Source: DAOUKH01 sp965261455
GTDB lineage: Bacteria > Chloroflexota > Dehalococcoidia > SHYB01
Assembly (NCBI GenBank): GCA_965261455.1
Contig: OZ253453.1
Span: 2,232,001 to 2,296,000 of the forward strand
DNA: 64,000 nt
Direction: 5' to 3'
Every line of letters begins with the position of its first letter. Within the stretch, counting starts at the first letter, position 1. Positions 26,078 through 33,918 of the stretch are shown here, in pieces. The notes below the pieces were generated by a model. The model was not told the origin of the DNA, searched no databases, and worked only from the letters and a program-made list of their open reading frames with translations. Position numbers and translations under genes: made by a program.

Positions 26078-27196
26078 ATGAACAAATCAGCCGACGCGGT
26101 AGTTGTCGGCGGGGGCATTATCGGCGCCGTCGTCGCCTATGAGCTTTCCAAACGCGGGCTCGGCGTGGTCCTCATCGAACGGAACACGCTCGCCTCCTGC
26201 GCCACCTACGCCTCGGCGGGGATGCTCGCCCCCGCATCCGACAGCCTCGCCCGCGAGCCGGCCATCGACCTCTGCTTCGAGAGCTACGGCATGTGGTCCT
26301 TTTTCAAAGACGAGATCGAGGAGGCGGGCGGCTTCTCCATAGACTTCCGCTCGGGCATCCTCCGGGTGGCCGGCGAAGAAGAGGAGGAGGCCGCCCTCAA
26401 ACAGCAAGCGGCGTGGGCTGGGGAGCGCGGCCTTCATATGCCCTGGCTCTCGCCCAAGGAAGCCCTCGAGGTGGAGCCGGCGCTCTCCCCCGAGATTCGC
26501 GGCGCAATCTTTTCCGCCGACGAGCATAACGTCACCCCGCCGCGCGTCGTCGAGGCGCTGCGGCGCGCCGCCATCGAGAACGGAGCCGAGTTCCGAGAGC
26601 ACACCCCCGTGACCGCCCTCGCGCGCGCCAACGGGCGTGTGACCGGCGTGATGACCCCTGACGGCGAGACAGCCGCCGGAACGGTCGTGCTCGCCGTCGG
26701 GGCCTGGGGCTGCGAGGCGGGCGAATGGCTCGGCATGGACGTTCCCGTCCATCCGGTGCGCGGCCAGGTCGCCTATCTGAACAAGCTGGCCCGCCCGCTG
26801 CGGCACACCGTGCTGCGCGGCATCCACTACGCGTCGCCCAAGAACGACGGCACGACGCTGATCGGGTGCACACGGGAGCACGGCGTGGGCTATCGCCAGG
26901 AGACCACCGTCGCGGGCATGGGGGGGTTCTTCAGCGGCGTGGCAGCTCTCGTCCCTGGGGCCGGCGAGGCGAGCGTGCATCACACCCGCGCCGGACTGCG
27001 CCCCTGGTGCGCCGACGACCTCCCCGTTCTCGGCCCCGCGCCTGAGGCCGAGAACGTTATCTTCGCCACCGGCCACTACGCCAGCGGCATCGTCCTCGCG
27101 CCCGTCACCGCCCGGCTCGTCGCCGACCTCATCACCGAAGGCCGCGACGACACCGGCCCGATGGCCGCGCGGCGTTTCGCCCGAGGCGCCGCATGA
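26078..27196 (+). CDS. thiO: Glycine oxidase ThiO
   Basis: 372 aa DAO-family flavoprotein. The FAD-binding ADAVVVGGGIIGAVVAYELSKRG is at about 5-27, followed by an ERN...YASAGMLAP segment and a C-terminal GLRPWCADDLPVLGPAP and GHYASGIVLAPVTARLVADLI. It oxidises glycine to the imine (dehydroglycine) needed by ThiG, using O2, the aerobic alternative to ThiH radical chemistry. It is 3 bases after thiS and overlaps thiE in ATGA. The choice of ThiO points to an aerobic life style. Confidence 0.93.
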   Translation: MNKSADAVVVGGGIIGAVVAYELSKRGLGVVLIERNTLASCATYASAGMLAPASDSLAREPAIDLCFESYGMWSFFKDEIEEAGGFSIDFRSGILRVAGEEEEEAALKQQAAWAGERGLHMPWLSPKEALEVEPALSPEIRGAIFSADEHNVTPPRVVEALRRAAIENGAEFREHTPVTALARANGRVTGVMTPDGETAAGTVVLAVGAWGCEAGEWLGMDVPVHPVRGQVAYLNKLARPLRHTVLRGIHYASPKNDGTTLIGCTREHGVGYRQETTVAGMGGFFSGVAALVPGAGEASVHHTRAGLRPWCADDLPVLGPAPEAENVIFATGHYASGIVLAPVTARLVADLITEGRDDTGPMAARRFARGAA

Positions 27197-27834
27197 CGCG
27201 CCTCGACCTGAGCCTCTACGTCATCACCGACCCGCACCTCTCGAAGGGCCGGGGCCACGACGAGATCGCCGAGGCCGCCTTCGCCGGCGGCGCGGGCGTG
27301 GTGCAGCTCAGAGACAAGGGCGCGTCCACCGAGGCCCTCTACCGCGCCGGGCTTCGTATGCAGGAGCTTGCCAAGCGCGCCGGAGCGGCGTTCGTCGTCA
27401 ACGACCGCCTCGACGTGGCCCAGGCCACCGGCGCGGACGGCACGCATGTTGGGCAGGACGACATGCCGGCGGCGGTGGCCCGCGGCCTTCTCGGCAAGGA
27501 CGCCATCGTGGGCGTCTCCGTCGAAAACGGCGAGCAAGCCCAAGAGGCGGAGCGAGACGGCGCGACCTACGTCGCCGTCGGCCCCATCTACGAGGCCCGC
27601 GGCTCCAAGGCCGACGCCGGCCCGCCCGTGGGCCCCGGCGCCGTCGCCGAGATCAAGCGCCACGTCTCGCTGCCCGTCGTCGCTATCGGCGGAATCAACC
27701 ACGAGAACGCCGCGGAGGTCGTCGCCGCCGGCGCGGACGGCCTCGCCGTCATGACCGCCATCATCGCCGCCCCCGACGTCGCCGAGGCGGCGCGGCGCAT
27801 GCGCCGTGTGATCGACGAGGCGCGGCGCTCATGA
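27193..27834 (+). CDS. thiE: Thiamin-phosphate synthase ThiE
   Basis: 213 aa. VVQLRDKGAST (about 36-46), FVVNDRLDVAQATGADGTHVGQDDM (about 66-90, broken here only in description), YVAVGPIYEARGSKADAGPP and AIGGINHENAAEV are the phosphate- and pyrophosphate-binding elements of ThiE. It joins HMP-pyrophosphate and thiazole phosphate to thiamin phosphate. Compared with tenI above, it keeps the VGQDD and GPIY motifs. Overlaps ThiO and ThiL genes by 4 bases at each end. Confidence 0.92.
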   Translation: MTRLDLSLYVITDPHLSKGRGHDEIAEAAFAGGAGVVQLRDKGASTEALYRAGLRMQELAKRAGAAFVVNDRLDVAQATGADGTHVGQDDMPAAVARGLLGKDAIVGVSVENGEQAQEAERDGATYVAVGPIYEARGSKADAGPPVGPGAVAEIKRHVSLPVVAIGGINHENAAEVVAAGADGLAVMTAIIAAPDVAEAARRMRRVIDEARRS

Positions 27835-28862
27835 CCCGCGCCGCGGCCAAGACGCCGACGGTCGGCGAACTCGGCGAGTTCGCGCTGATCGAACGTATCC
27901 GGCGGACGCTCGGCGACGCGCCGGACGTCGCCGTGGGCATCGGCGACGACGCCGCGGCGGTGCGGCCCACCCCCGGCAAGCTGCTCCTCGCCACCTGTGA
28001 CATTCAGGTCGAGGGGCGCCATTTCATCAAGTCCCGCATCACGCCCGAGCAGCTAGGACGGCGCGCCGCCGCCGTCAACCTTAGCGACATCGCCGCGATG
28101 GGGGGACGTCCCACCCACGCGCTCGTCTCGCTCGCCCTGCCCGCCGCGACGGAAGTCGAGTGGGTCGAGCGCCTCTACGAGGGCCTGCGGGAGGGGTTCG
28201 CCGAGCACGGCGCGGTGGTCATCGGCGGCAACCTCTCCGGCTCCACTCATGAGACCGTTATCGACGTCACCCTGCACGGCGAGGCCGACGAACCTGCGCT
28301 GCTCCGGCGCTCCGGCGCCCGCCCCGGCGACACGGTCTTCGTGACCGGCGCGCTCGGCGCGGCGCGCGCCGGCCTGCTGGCCCTCGACGCGGGTCTGACC
28401 GGCGGCGCGGCGGACGCGGCGGCGCGCGCGCACCTCGTCCCCACGGCCCGCGTCGCCGAGGGCCTGGCCATCGCCGCGTCGGGCCTCGCCACCGCGGCGA
28501 TTGACGTGAGCGACGGCTTCGCCGCCGATCTGGAGCATCTCTGCGAGGCGAGCGGCGCTGGAGCGCGGGTCTTCGCCGTCCGTGTCCCCGTGGATCCCGC
28601 CGCCCGCGCCGTCGCCGCCGAACTTGGCTTCGACCCTCTCCTCGCCGCCCTGCGCGGGGGCGAAGACTATGAACTCATCGTGACCTGCGCCCCCGCGGAT
28701 ACGGATGTCTTAGTCGAAGCGGTGCGCCGCGCGGCGGGAACGCCGCTAACCGCCGTGGGCGAGATCACCGGAGCGCGCGGGCTGCGCCTCGTGGACCCCG
28801 ACGGCTACGAGCGCCCGCTCGACGCGGCGGGATGGGACCACTTCGCCGGAGCGGGGCCATGA
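27831..28862 (+). CDS. thiL: Thiamin-monophosphate kinase ThiL
   Basis: 343 aa. GELGEFALIERIRR, GIGDDAAAV (about 41-49, Mg/ATP site), TCDIQVEGRHF, NLSDIAAMGG (about 83-92), ATP-binding GARPGDTVFVTGALGAA, and IDVSDGFAADLEHL (about 223-236). It phosphorylates thiamin phosphate to the active cofactor TPP, which also turns the operon off through the riboswitch. Overlaps both neighbours in ATGA. Confidence 0.95.
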   Translation: MTRAAAKTPTVGELGEFALIERIRRTLGDAPDVAVGIGDDAAAVRPTPGKLLLATCDIQVEGRHFIKSRITPEQLGRRAAAVNLSDIAAMGGRPTHALVSLALPAATEVEWVERLYEGLREGFAEHGAVVIGGNLSGSTHETVIDVTLHGEADEPALLRRSGARPGDTVFVTGALGAARAGLLALDAGLTGGAADAAARAHLVPTARVAEGLAIAASGLATAAIDVSDGFAADLEHLCEASGAGARVFAVRVPVDPAARAVAAELGFDPLLAALRGGEDYELIVTCAPADTDVLVEAVRRAAGTPLTAVGEITGARGLRLVDPDGYERPLDAAGWDHFAGAGP

Positions 28863-29713
28863 CCGCCGACGGCACACCCTCTGCCATTCCACGGGCGCTC
28901 ACTATCGCCGGCTCGGACAGCGGCGGCGGCGCCGGCATCCAGGCCGATCTGAAGACCTTCACCGCCTTCGGCGTCTACGGCATGTCGGTGCTGACCGCGG
29001 TGACCGCGCAGAACACCCTCGGCGTCCAGGCCGCCCACGAGCTTCCCCTCGACCTGATCGAGGCGCAGTTGCGCGGCGTGGCCTCCGACATCGGCGTCGA
29101 CGCGGTCAAGACGGGAATGCTCTCCTCCGCGCCGCTGGTCCACCGGCTGTGCGATCTGCTCGAAGAACTCCGCCTCCCCAACCTCGTCGTCGATCCGGTC
29201 ATGATCGCCAAGGGCGGACGCTCCCTGCTGGCGGAGGACGCCGTCGCGGCGGTCCACGACCGGCTGCTGCCCCTCGCCAAGGTCGTCACCCCCAATCTGC
29301 ACGAGGCCGGCGCACTCACCGGACGGCCCGTGAGCAGTCTCGAAGACGCCCGCGACGCCGCCCGGCGGCTGCGGTGCGCCGACGGACAGCTCGTCGTCGT
29401 CAAGGGCGGCCATCTGTCGGACACCGACGAGGCCGTCGACTCTGTCTTCGACGGCGAGACGGTCCACGAGCTCGCCGCGCCCCGCTTCGAAACGCGCAAC
29501 ACCCACGGGACAGGCTGCACCTTCTCCGCCGCCATCGCCGCGGGGTTGGCCCAGGGCCTACCTGCCATCGAGGCGGCCCGCAAGGCCAAGTCCTACGTGA
29601 CGGAGGCGGTGCGGCGCTCGCTCAACCTTGGCGGGGGCCACGGCCCCACCTATCACATGGCCGGCCTGGAAAGCCGCTGGGCCCTAGCGGCCGGCGAAGG
29701 CGGCGCGCCGTGA
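28859..29713 (+). CDS. thiD: HMP / HMP-phosphate kinase ThiD
   Basis: 284 aa from ATG 28859 (4-base overlap with thiL). Ribokinase-like fold with ALTIAGSDSGGGAGIQADLKTF (about 13-33), DPVMIAKGG (about 117), TPNLHEAGALTG (about 146-157), VKGGH (about 181), and THGTGCTFSAAIAA (about 217-230) containing the anion hole and catalytic Asp region. It makes HMP-pyrophosphate, the other substrate of ThiE. With no thiC here, HMP probably comes from the adjacent importer or salvage. Confidence 0.95.
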   Translation: MTADGTPSAIPRALTIAGSDSGGGAGIQADLKTFTAFGVYGMSVLTAVTAQNTLGVQAAHELPLDLIEAQLRGVASDIGVDAVKTGMLSSAPLVHRLCDLLEELRLPNLVVDPVMIAKGGRSLLAEDAVAAVHDRLLPLAKVVTPNLHEAGALTGRPVSSLEDARDAARRLRCADGQLVVVKGGHLSDTDEAVDSVFDGETVHELAAPRFETRNTHGTGCTFSAAIAAGLAQGLPAIEAARKAKSYVTEAVRRSLNLGGGHGPTYHMAGLESRWALAAGEGGAP

Positions 29714-30498
29714 CGCAGCCGCGCGTGCAGGCCCTGGGCGTCAGTACGTCGTTCGAGCGCGAGGACGGCGGGGAGCTTCCCGTGCTGCGCGGCGTCCACG
29801 TCCACGCCCGCGCCGGCGAGTTCGTGAGCATCGTCGGGCCGAGCGGGTGCGGCAAGAGCACGCTGTGCAACGTCATTTCCGGGGTGACGCGGCCCGACCA
29901 CGGCCGCATCCTCATCGACGGCGCAGACGTGTCGGGCCGCGTCGGGCTCGTCGGCTACATGCCGCAGAAAGACCTGCTGCTCCCCTGGCGCACCGTCCTC
30001 GACAACGTGGTGCTCGGCCTCGAGATCATGGGCGTCCCCCGCGCCGAGGCGCGCGCCGAGGCCCTGCCCCTCTTCGACGAATTCGGCCTCGCCGGCTTCG
30101 AGTCCGCCTACCCCTACGCTCTCTCCGGCGGCATGCGGCAGCGCGCCGCCTTCATGCGCACCGTCATGTTCAACAAGAGCGTCCTTGTCCTCGACGAGCC
30201 CTTCGGCGCCCTCGACGCCCTCACCCGGGCCTCGATGCAGGAATGGCTGCTCGGCCTCTGGGCCAAGCTCAAGCTGACCATCCTGCTCGTGACCCACGAC
30301 GTTGAGGAGGCCGTCCTCCTCTCCGACCGCGTCTACGTCATGTCGGGCCGCCCCGGCGAGATCAGGGCCGAGGTCGCCGTCGATCTGCCCCGGCCCCGCA
30401 CCTACGAGCTCGCCGCCACCCCAGCCTTTATGGAACGCAAGCTCGATATTTTGCGCACCCTTCGGGCGAGCGCGCCCCAGCCGGTGGTCGCCCCATGA
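29710..30498 (+). CDS. thiZ: ABC importer ATPase, pyrimidine-precursor type (ThiZ-like)
   Basis: 262 aa from the GTG at 29710, which overlaps the thiD stop (GTGA). Walker A GPSGCGKST (about 41-49), Q-loop MPQKDLLLPWRT (about 81-92), signature LSGGMRQR (about 138-145), Walker B VLVLDEPFGALD (about 161-172), and H-loop VTHD. It is of the nitrate/taurine/ThiZ subgroup. Position within the TPP-controlled operon and next to a ThiY-like binding protein assigns it to uptake of a thiamin pyrimidine precursor such as formylaminopyrimidine. Confidence 0.85.
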   Translation: MTQPRVQALGVSTSFEREDGGELPVLRGVHVHARAGEFVSIVGPSGCGKSTLCNVISGVTRPDHGRILIDGADVSGRVGLVGYMPQKDLLLPWRTVLDNVVLGLEIMGVPRAEARAEALPLFDEFGLAGFESAYPYALSGGMRQRAAFMRTVMFNKSVLVLDEPFGALDALTRASMQEWLLGLWAKLKLTILLVTHDVEEAVLLSDRVYVMSGRPGEIRAEVAVDLPRPRTYELAATPAFMERKLDILRTLRASAPQPVVAP

Positions 30499-31361
30499 TC
30501 TTCCAGAGACGTCTCCCCACACGGGAGCCCGTCATGGACGCGCGGACCGGCGCCGATGTCCAGGGAGGGCCGCTTCGCACCGCGGGCGCCGCGGCCAACC
30601 GCTACGCCGCCGCCGTCCTGCTCGCGCTGCTCGTGCTCGTCATCTGGCAGGCCGTTGCCTTCCTCACCTCGGTGCAGGACTGGCTCCTGCCCGCACCGAC
30701 GGAGATCGCCGAAGCCCTGCGCGACGACTTCGGCCTCATTAGCCGGCACGCCTGGGTCACCACGCAGGAGGCTCTCGTCGGCTTCGCCGCCGCCGTCGTC
30801 ATCGGCTTCGGGATCGCCGTCGCCATCGCCTATTCTCCGCTCCTCGACCGCGCCCTCTACCCCTACGTGATCGCGTCGCAGGCCATCCCTATCATCGCCC
30901 TCGCGCCGGTGCTCGTGGTCTGGTTCGGCTTCGGCCTCTTTCCCAAAGTCGTCGTGATCGTGCTCATCACCTTCTTCCCCATCGCCATCAACACCGTCGA
31001 CGGGCTGCGCCGCGTCGATCCGGAGATGCTCACCCTCATGCACACCATGGGCGCCTCCCGGTGGCAGGTATTCCGCCTGGTGCGGCTGCCCTCAGCGCTA
31101 CCGCTCTTCTTCACCGGCGCCAAGATGGCCGCCGCCGTCGCCGTCATCGGCGCGGTGCTCGGCGAGTGGGTCGGGGCCGCCGACGGGCTAGGCTATCTCA
31201 TCACCCGGTCCTCGGCCCAATTCCTCACCGCCCGCGTCTTCGCCTCGATCGCCGTCCTCTGCGTGATGGGAATCGTGCTCTTCTACGCCGTCTCCCGCGT
31301 CGAGCGCTGGGCCACCCCTTGGGCCCACCGCGCCGAGCGGATCGAAGCTCCGGACCGTTAG
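30495..31361 (+). CDS. thiX: ABC importer permease (ThiX-like)
   Basis: 288 aa with six TM helices (about 35-55, 85-110, 120-140, 147-165, 208-228, 250-270). The cytoplasmic coupling motif MHTMGASRWQVFRLVRLPSALP (about 179-200) is the EAA loop of BPD-type permeases. The first 30 residues are polar, and ATG 30534 is an alternative start, but ATG 30495 gives the operon's usual 4-base overlap. It partners with ThiZ and ThiY. Confidence 0.87.
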   Translation: MIFQRRLPTREPVMDARTGADVQGGPLRTAGAAANRYAAAVLLALLVLVIWQAVAFLTSVQDWLLPAPTEIAEALRDDFGLISRHAWVTTQEALVGFAAAVVIGFGIAVAIAYSPLLDRALYPYVIASQAIPIIALAPVLVVWFGFGLFPKVVVIVLITFFPIAINTVDGLRRVDPEMLTLMHTMGASRWQVFRLVRLPSALPLFFTGAKMAAAVAVIGAVLGEWVGAADGLGYLITRSSAQFLTARVFASIAVLCVMGIVLFYAVSRVERWATPWAHRAERIEAPDR

Positions 31362-31376
31362 TCCGCAGGAGGGACC

Positions 31377-32387
31377 ATGCGCTTCACCGACGTTCGCCAT
31401 ACGATCACGAGTAGGAGCCGACTGCTCGCCGCGGCCTGCGCCTTGGTGGCCGTGGCTCTGCTCACCGTCGCCTGCGGGGAGGACGACCCCGACCGGTTCG
31501 TGGTCTCCCTCGACTGGTTCCCCAACGCCGACCACGCGGGGCTCTACGCGGCCCAAGCCCAGGGCTTCTTCGAGGACGAAGGGCTGGACGTCGAGTTGAA
31601 CTTCGGCGGCAACCCCGAAGACCCGCCCAAGTTCGTCGCCAGGGACACCGTCGACCTCGCCATCAGCTACCAGCCCGACGTGATCCTGGCCAAGGCCGAA
31701 GGCATCCCCATCACCGCCGTCGGCGCCATCGTCAACGTCCCGCTCAACTCGATTCAGACCCTCGAGAGTTCGGGGATCACCGATCCCGCCCAGCTCGCCG
31801 GCAAGCGCATCGGCTACCCCGGCATCCCCAGCAACGAGGTCTACCTGGAGACGATCCTGCGCCGCTCCGGCATCGAGGGAGGACTCGACGCCGTGGAGCT
31901 TATCAATGTCGGCTTCGACTTGGGGCCGTCGTTGTACGCCGGAAAAGTCGACGCAACGATCGGCACCTACTGGAACGTCGAGGCCGTCCAGGGCGAGATG
32001 TTGGGCTACCCCGTCAACGTGCTCCACATCGAGGACTACGGCGTGCCCGCCTACGACGAGCTCGTCTTCATCGCCAGCGAGACCGGCGTGCGGGAGAAGG
32101 GCGACCTCATCGAACGCTTCCTGCGTGCCGTCGTCCGCGGCCACGAGTACACCGTCGAGAACCCCGAGGCCGCCATCGACGCCGTCGCCGAGGCCAACCC
32201 CGAAATGGAGCGCGAGCTCATCTCCCGCGGCGTCTACCTCCTCGTCGAGGTGTGGCGCGATTGGGACCGGTTCGGCTACATGGACGAGTCCCGCTGGAGC
32301 GGCTTCGTCACCTTCATGCGCGCCAACGACCTCCTCGACGCCGAGATCGACTTCGACAAGCTGTTGACCAACGAGTTTGTCCCCTAA
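31377..32387 (+). CDS. thiY: ThiY-like pyrimidine-precursor-binding lipoprotein (NMT1/THI5 family)
   Basis: 336 aa, ATG after GGAGG. The lipoprotein signal has lipobox LLTVAC (Cys about 33). The mature part has the NMT1/THI5-like periplasmic fold: VSLDWFPNADHAGLYAAQAQGFFEDEGL, then VDLAISYQPDVILAKAEGIPI and GKRIGYPGIPSNEV. ThiY of Bacillus binds formylaminopyrimidine. A hydroxymethylpyrimidine-like ligand is likely here from operon context. It is the last gene of the operon before a DUF192 gene 15 bases on. Confidence 0.87.
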   Translation: MRFTDVRHTITSRSRLLAAACALVAVALLTVACGEDDPDRFVVSLDWFPNADHAGLYAAQAQGFFEDEGLDVELNFGGNPEDPPKFVARDTVDLAISYQPDVILAKAEGIPITAVGAIVNVPLNSIQTLESSGITDPAQLAGKRIGYPGIPSNEVYLETILRRSGIEGGLDAVELINVGFDLGPSLYAGKVDATIGTYWNVEAVQGEMLGYPVNVLHIEDYGVPAYDELVFIASETGVREKGDLIERFLRAVVRGHEYTVENPEAAIDAVAEANPEMERELISRGVYLLVEVWRDWDRFGYMDESRWSGFVTFMRANDLLDAEIDFDKLLTNEFVP

Positions 32388-32402
32388 CCCCGGCGATTCG
32401 AG

Positions 32403-33185
32403 ATGATGCGTACCGGAGGGAGGGGAAAGGTCCAGCCGCTCGCCGCCGTGTTCGTCGTGCTGGCCGCGGCATTGGCCGTAGCGGCATGCGCGGGCGGCGA
32501 GCCCACGGCGACACCCTCCCCCGCGCCCACCTCGACCGTGACCGCCGCCCAAACCGCGACCGTCACTCCACCGGCGCCGACGCCGACCGCCACCCCACTG
32601 GCGCCGCCGACGGCCGCGCCCTCCGCCACTCCGACACCCCAGCCGGAGCCAACCGCGACCCCCACCCCCACCCCCACTCCGCTGCCGCCGCCGCCGTCCC
32701 CCACACCCACCGCAAAAACGCCGATTTCCACCGAAATCCCGCCCTCTCCCACCCCGCCACCGGACCCAACCGCGACCCCTACCGGCCCGCTAGTGACCAT
32801 CGGCGGCGTTGGATTTGTGGCGGAAGTGGCACGCACCGGCGCAGAGCAAGCCCGCGGCCTCTCGGGGCGCGCCGAGCTGCCGACGCAGTCGGGCATGCTC
32901 TTCCCCCAGTCCCGCGACGTCATCGCCAGCTTCTGGATGCGCGGAATGCTCATCCCCCTCGACTTCGTCTGGATCGGCGCCGATTGCCGCGTCGCCGATC
33001 TAACGGAGAACGTGCCGCCCCCCGCCGACCCGGAGCAGCGCACCGGGCTCCCCATTTACTCGCCTTCGGAGCCGGTACGCTACATCTTCGAAATCAACGC
33101 GGGCGAAGCCGCGGCGTTGACCATTGAAATCGGCGACGAAGTGCGCTTCGGCGGCCTCGACCTCGAAGAGCAGTGCGCCGCCTAG
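32403..33185 (+). CDS. DUF192 lipoprotein with Thr/Pro-rich linker
   Basis: 260 aa. The lipobox AVAAC is at about 22-26, followed by about 105 residues rich in Pro, Thr and Ala with TPT-type repeats (an extended surface linker common in Chloroflexota secreted proteins). A DUF192 domain follows at about 137-255 (EQARGLSGRAELPTQSGMLFP, FWMRGMLIPLDFVWI, FEINAGEA). DUF192 is a small beta-rich extracellular domain of unknown biochemical role. It may be cotranscribed with thiY, though nothing ties it to thiamin. Confidence 0.85.
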   Translation: MMRTGGRGKVQPLAAVFVVLAAALAVAACAGGEPTATPSPAPTSTVTAAQTATVTPPAPTPTATPLAPPTAAPSATPTPQPEPTATPTPTPTPLPPPPSPTPTAKTPISTEIPPSPTPPPDPTATPTGPLVTIGGVGFVAEVARTGAEQARGLSGRAELPTQSGMLFPQSRDVIASFWMRGMLIPLDFVWIGADCRVADLTENVPPPADPEQRTGLPIYSPSEPVRYIFEINAGEAAALTIEIGDEVRFGGLDLEEQCAA

Positions 33186-33204
33186 CCCTCGACCAGCGCC
33201 ACAG

Positions 33205-33234
33205 TTGACGTCCTTCCGAAGACGGCGCTAGGCT
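33205..33234 (+). promoter_or_regulatory. Candidate promoter for the isochorismatase-like gene
   Basis: TTGACG at 33205-33210, 18-bp spacer, TAGGCT at 33229-33234, then GGAGGG before the GTG at 33267. Confidence 0.5.
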
Positions 33235-33266
33235 GCCTCCGACCAGGGGCTACGGAGGGCGCTCGC

Positions 33267-33902
33267 GTGCCAATCGATCTTAAGAGCTACACCGATCCCA
33301 AGAGGACCGCGATACTCGTCTGCGACTCCGACGAGTATCACCTGGCCACGAGCAGGCCGGTCGCCATCCCGGAGCTTCGCGACGTCGCCCTGCGCCGGGG
33401 CATCATTCCCAAGATGGCCAAGCTGATCGACGCGGCGCGGCGGGCGGACGCGAAGGTCTTCTACCGGCGCATGGCCCGCTGGCCCAGCAACGCCGGCGCG
33501 ATGCACAACACGCCCCTGGGCAGGGCTCTCGAACGCGGCGGCGGCCCCGATCTCACTCACGGCGCGAAGGCCACCCAGATCATCCCCGAGCTCGCGCCTC
33601 AGCCCGGCGACTTCTTCTACGAAATCTCCCACGGCGCGATGACCTCATTCCACGATTCGGGGCTGGACAGCCTGCTCCGCAACATGGGGATCGAGACCGT
33701 GATCCCCATCGGCGTCTCGGTCAACGTCGCCATCGTGGGCGCCGCCATCGAGGCGGTGAACCGCAACTACAAGTGCATCGTCCCCGTCGATTGCGTCGCG
33801 GGGGTCCCCGAGGACTACGGCGACGCCGTTCTCCAGCACACCATACGGGCTCTCGCCGTGGTCACGGGTTCGGAGTCGATAGCCGCGGCGTGGGGCGCGT
33901 AG
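33267..33902 (+). CDS. Isochorismatase-fold protein lacking the catalytic Cys and Lys
   Basis: 211 aa with GTG start after GGAGGG. The cysteine-hydrolase fold is clear: TAILVCDSDEYH (Asp20 in the place of the catalytic Asp), SFHDSGLDSLLRNMGIETVIPIGVSVNVAI (about 127-156) and VPVDCVAG. The nucleophile position of the G-V-x-T-N-x-C motif is Ala155 (GVSVNVA), and the usual Lys before the S-x-F segment is His or Ser. The classical isochorismatase/nicotinamidase triad is therefore not present. It may be a binding protein, or may use different chemistry. It is convergent with the ligase-like gene. Confidence 0.8.
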   Translation: MPIDLKSYTDPKRTAILVCDSDEYHLATSRPVAIPELRDVALRRGIIPKMAKLIDAARRADAKVFYRRMARWPSNAGAMHNTPLGRALERGGGPDLTHGAKATQIIPELAPQPGDFFYEISHGAMTSFHDSGLDSLLRNMGIETVIPIGVSVNVAIVGAAIEAVNRNYKCIVPVDCVAGVPEDYGDAVLQHTIRALAVVTGSESIAAAWGA

Positions 33903-33918
33903 ACCGCCCCCGCGGGTT

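Noticed and set aside
25209..27834. Two redundant ThiE copies by recent duplication
   Set aside because: The two proteins differ in diagnostic motifs (TenI-type versus ThiE-type), so they are old paralogues with different roles.
31188..32552. 454-aa minus-strand frame opposite thiX/thiY
   Set aside because: Shadow of the thiamin operon; Gly/Val/Asp-rich with no domain.
32384..33055. Gly/Val-repeat protein on the minus strand
   Set aside because: Reverse translation of the Thr/Pro linker of the DUF192 lipoprotein.
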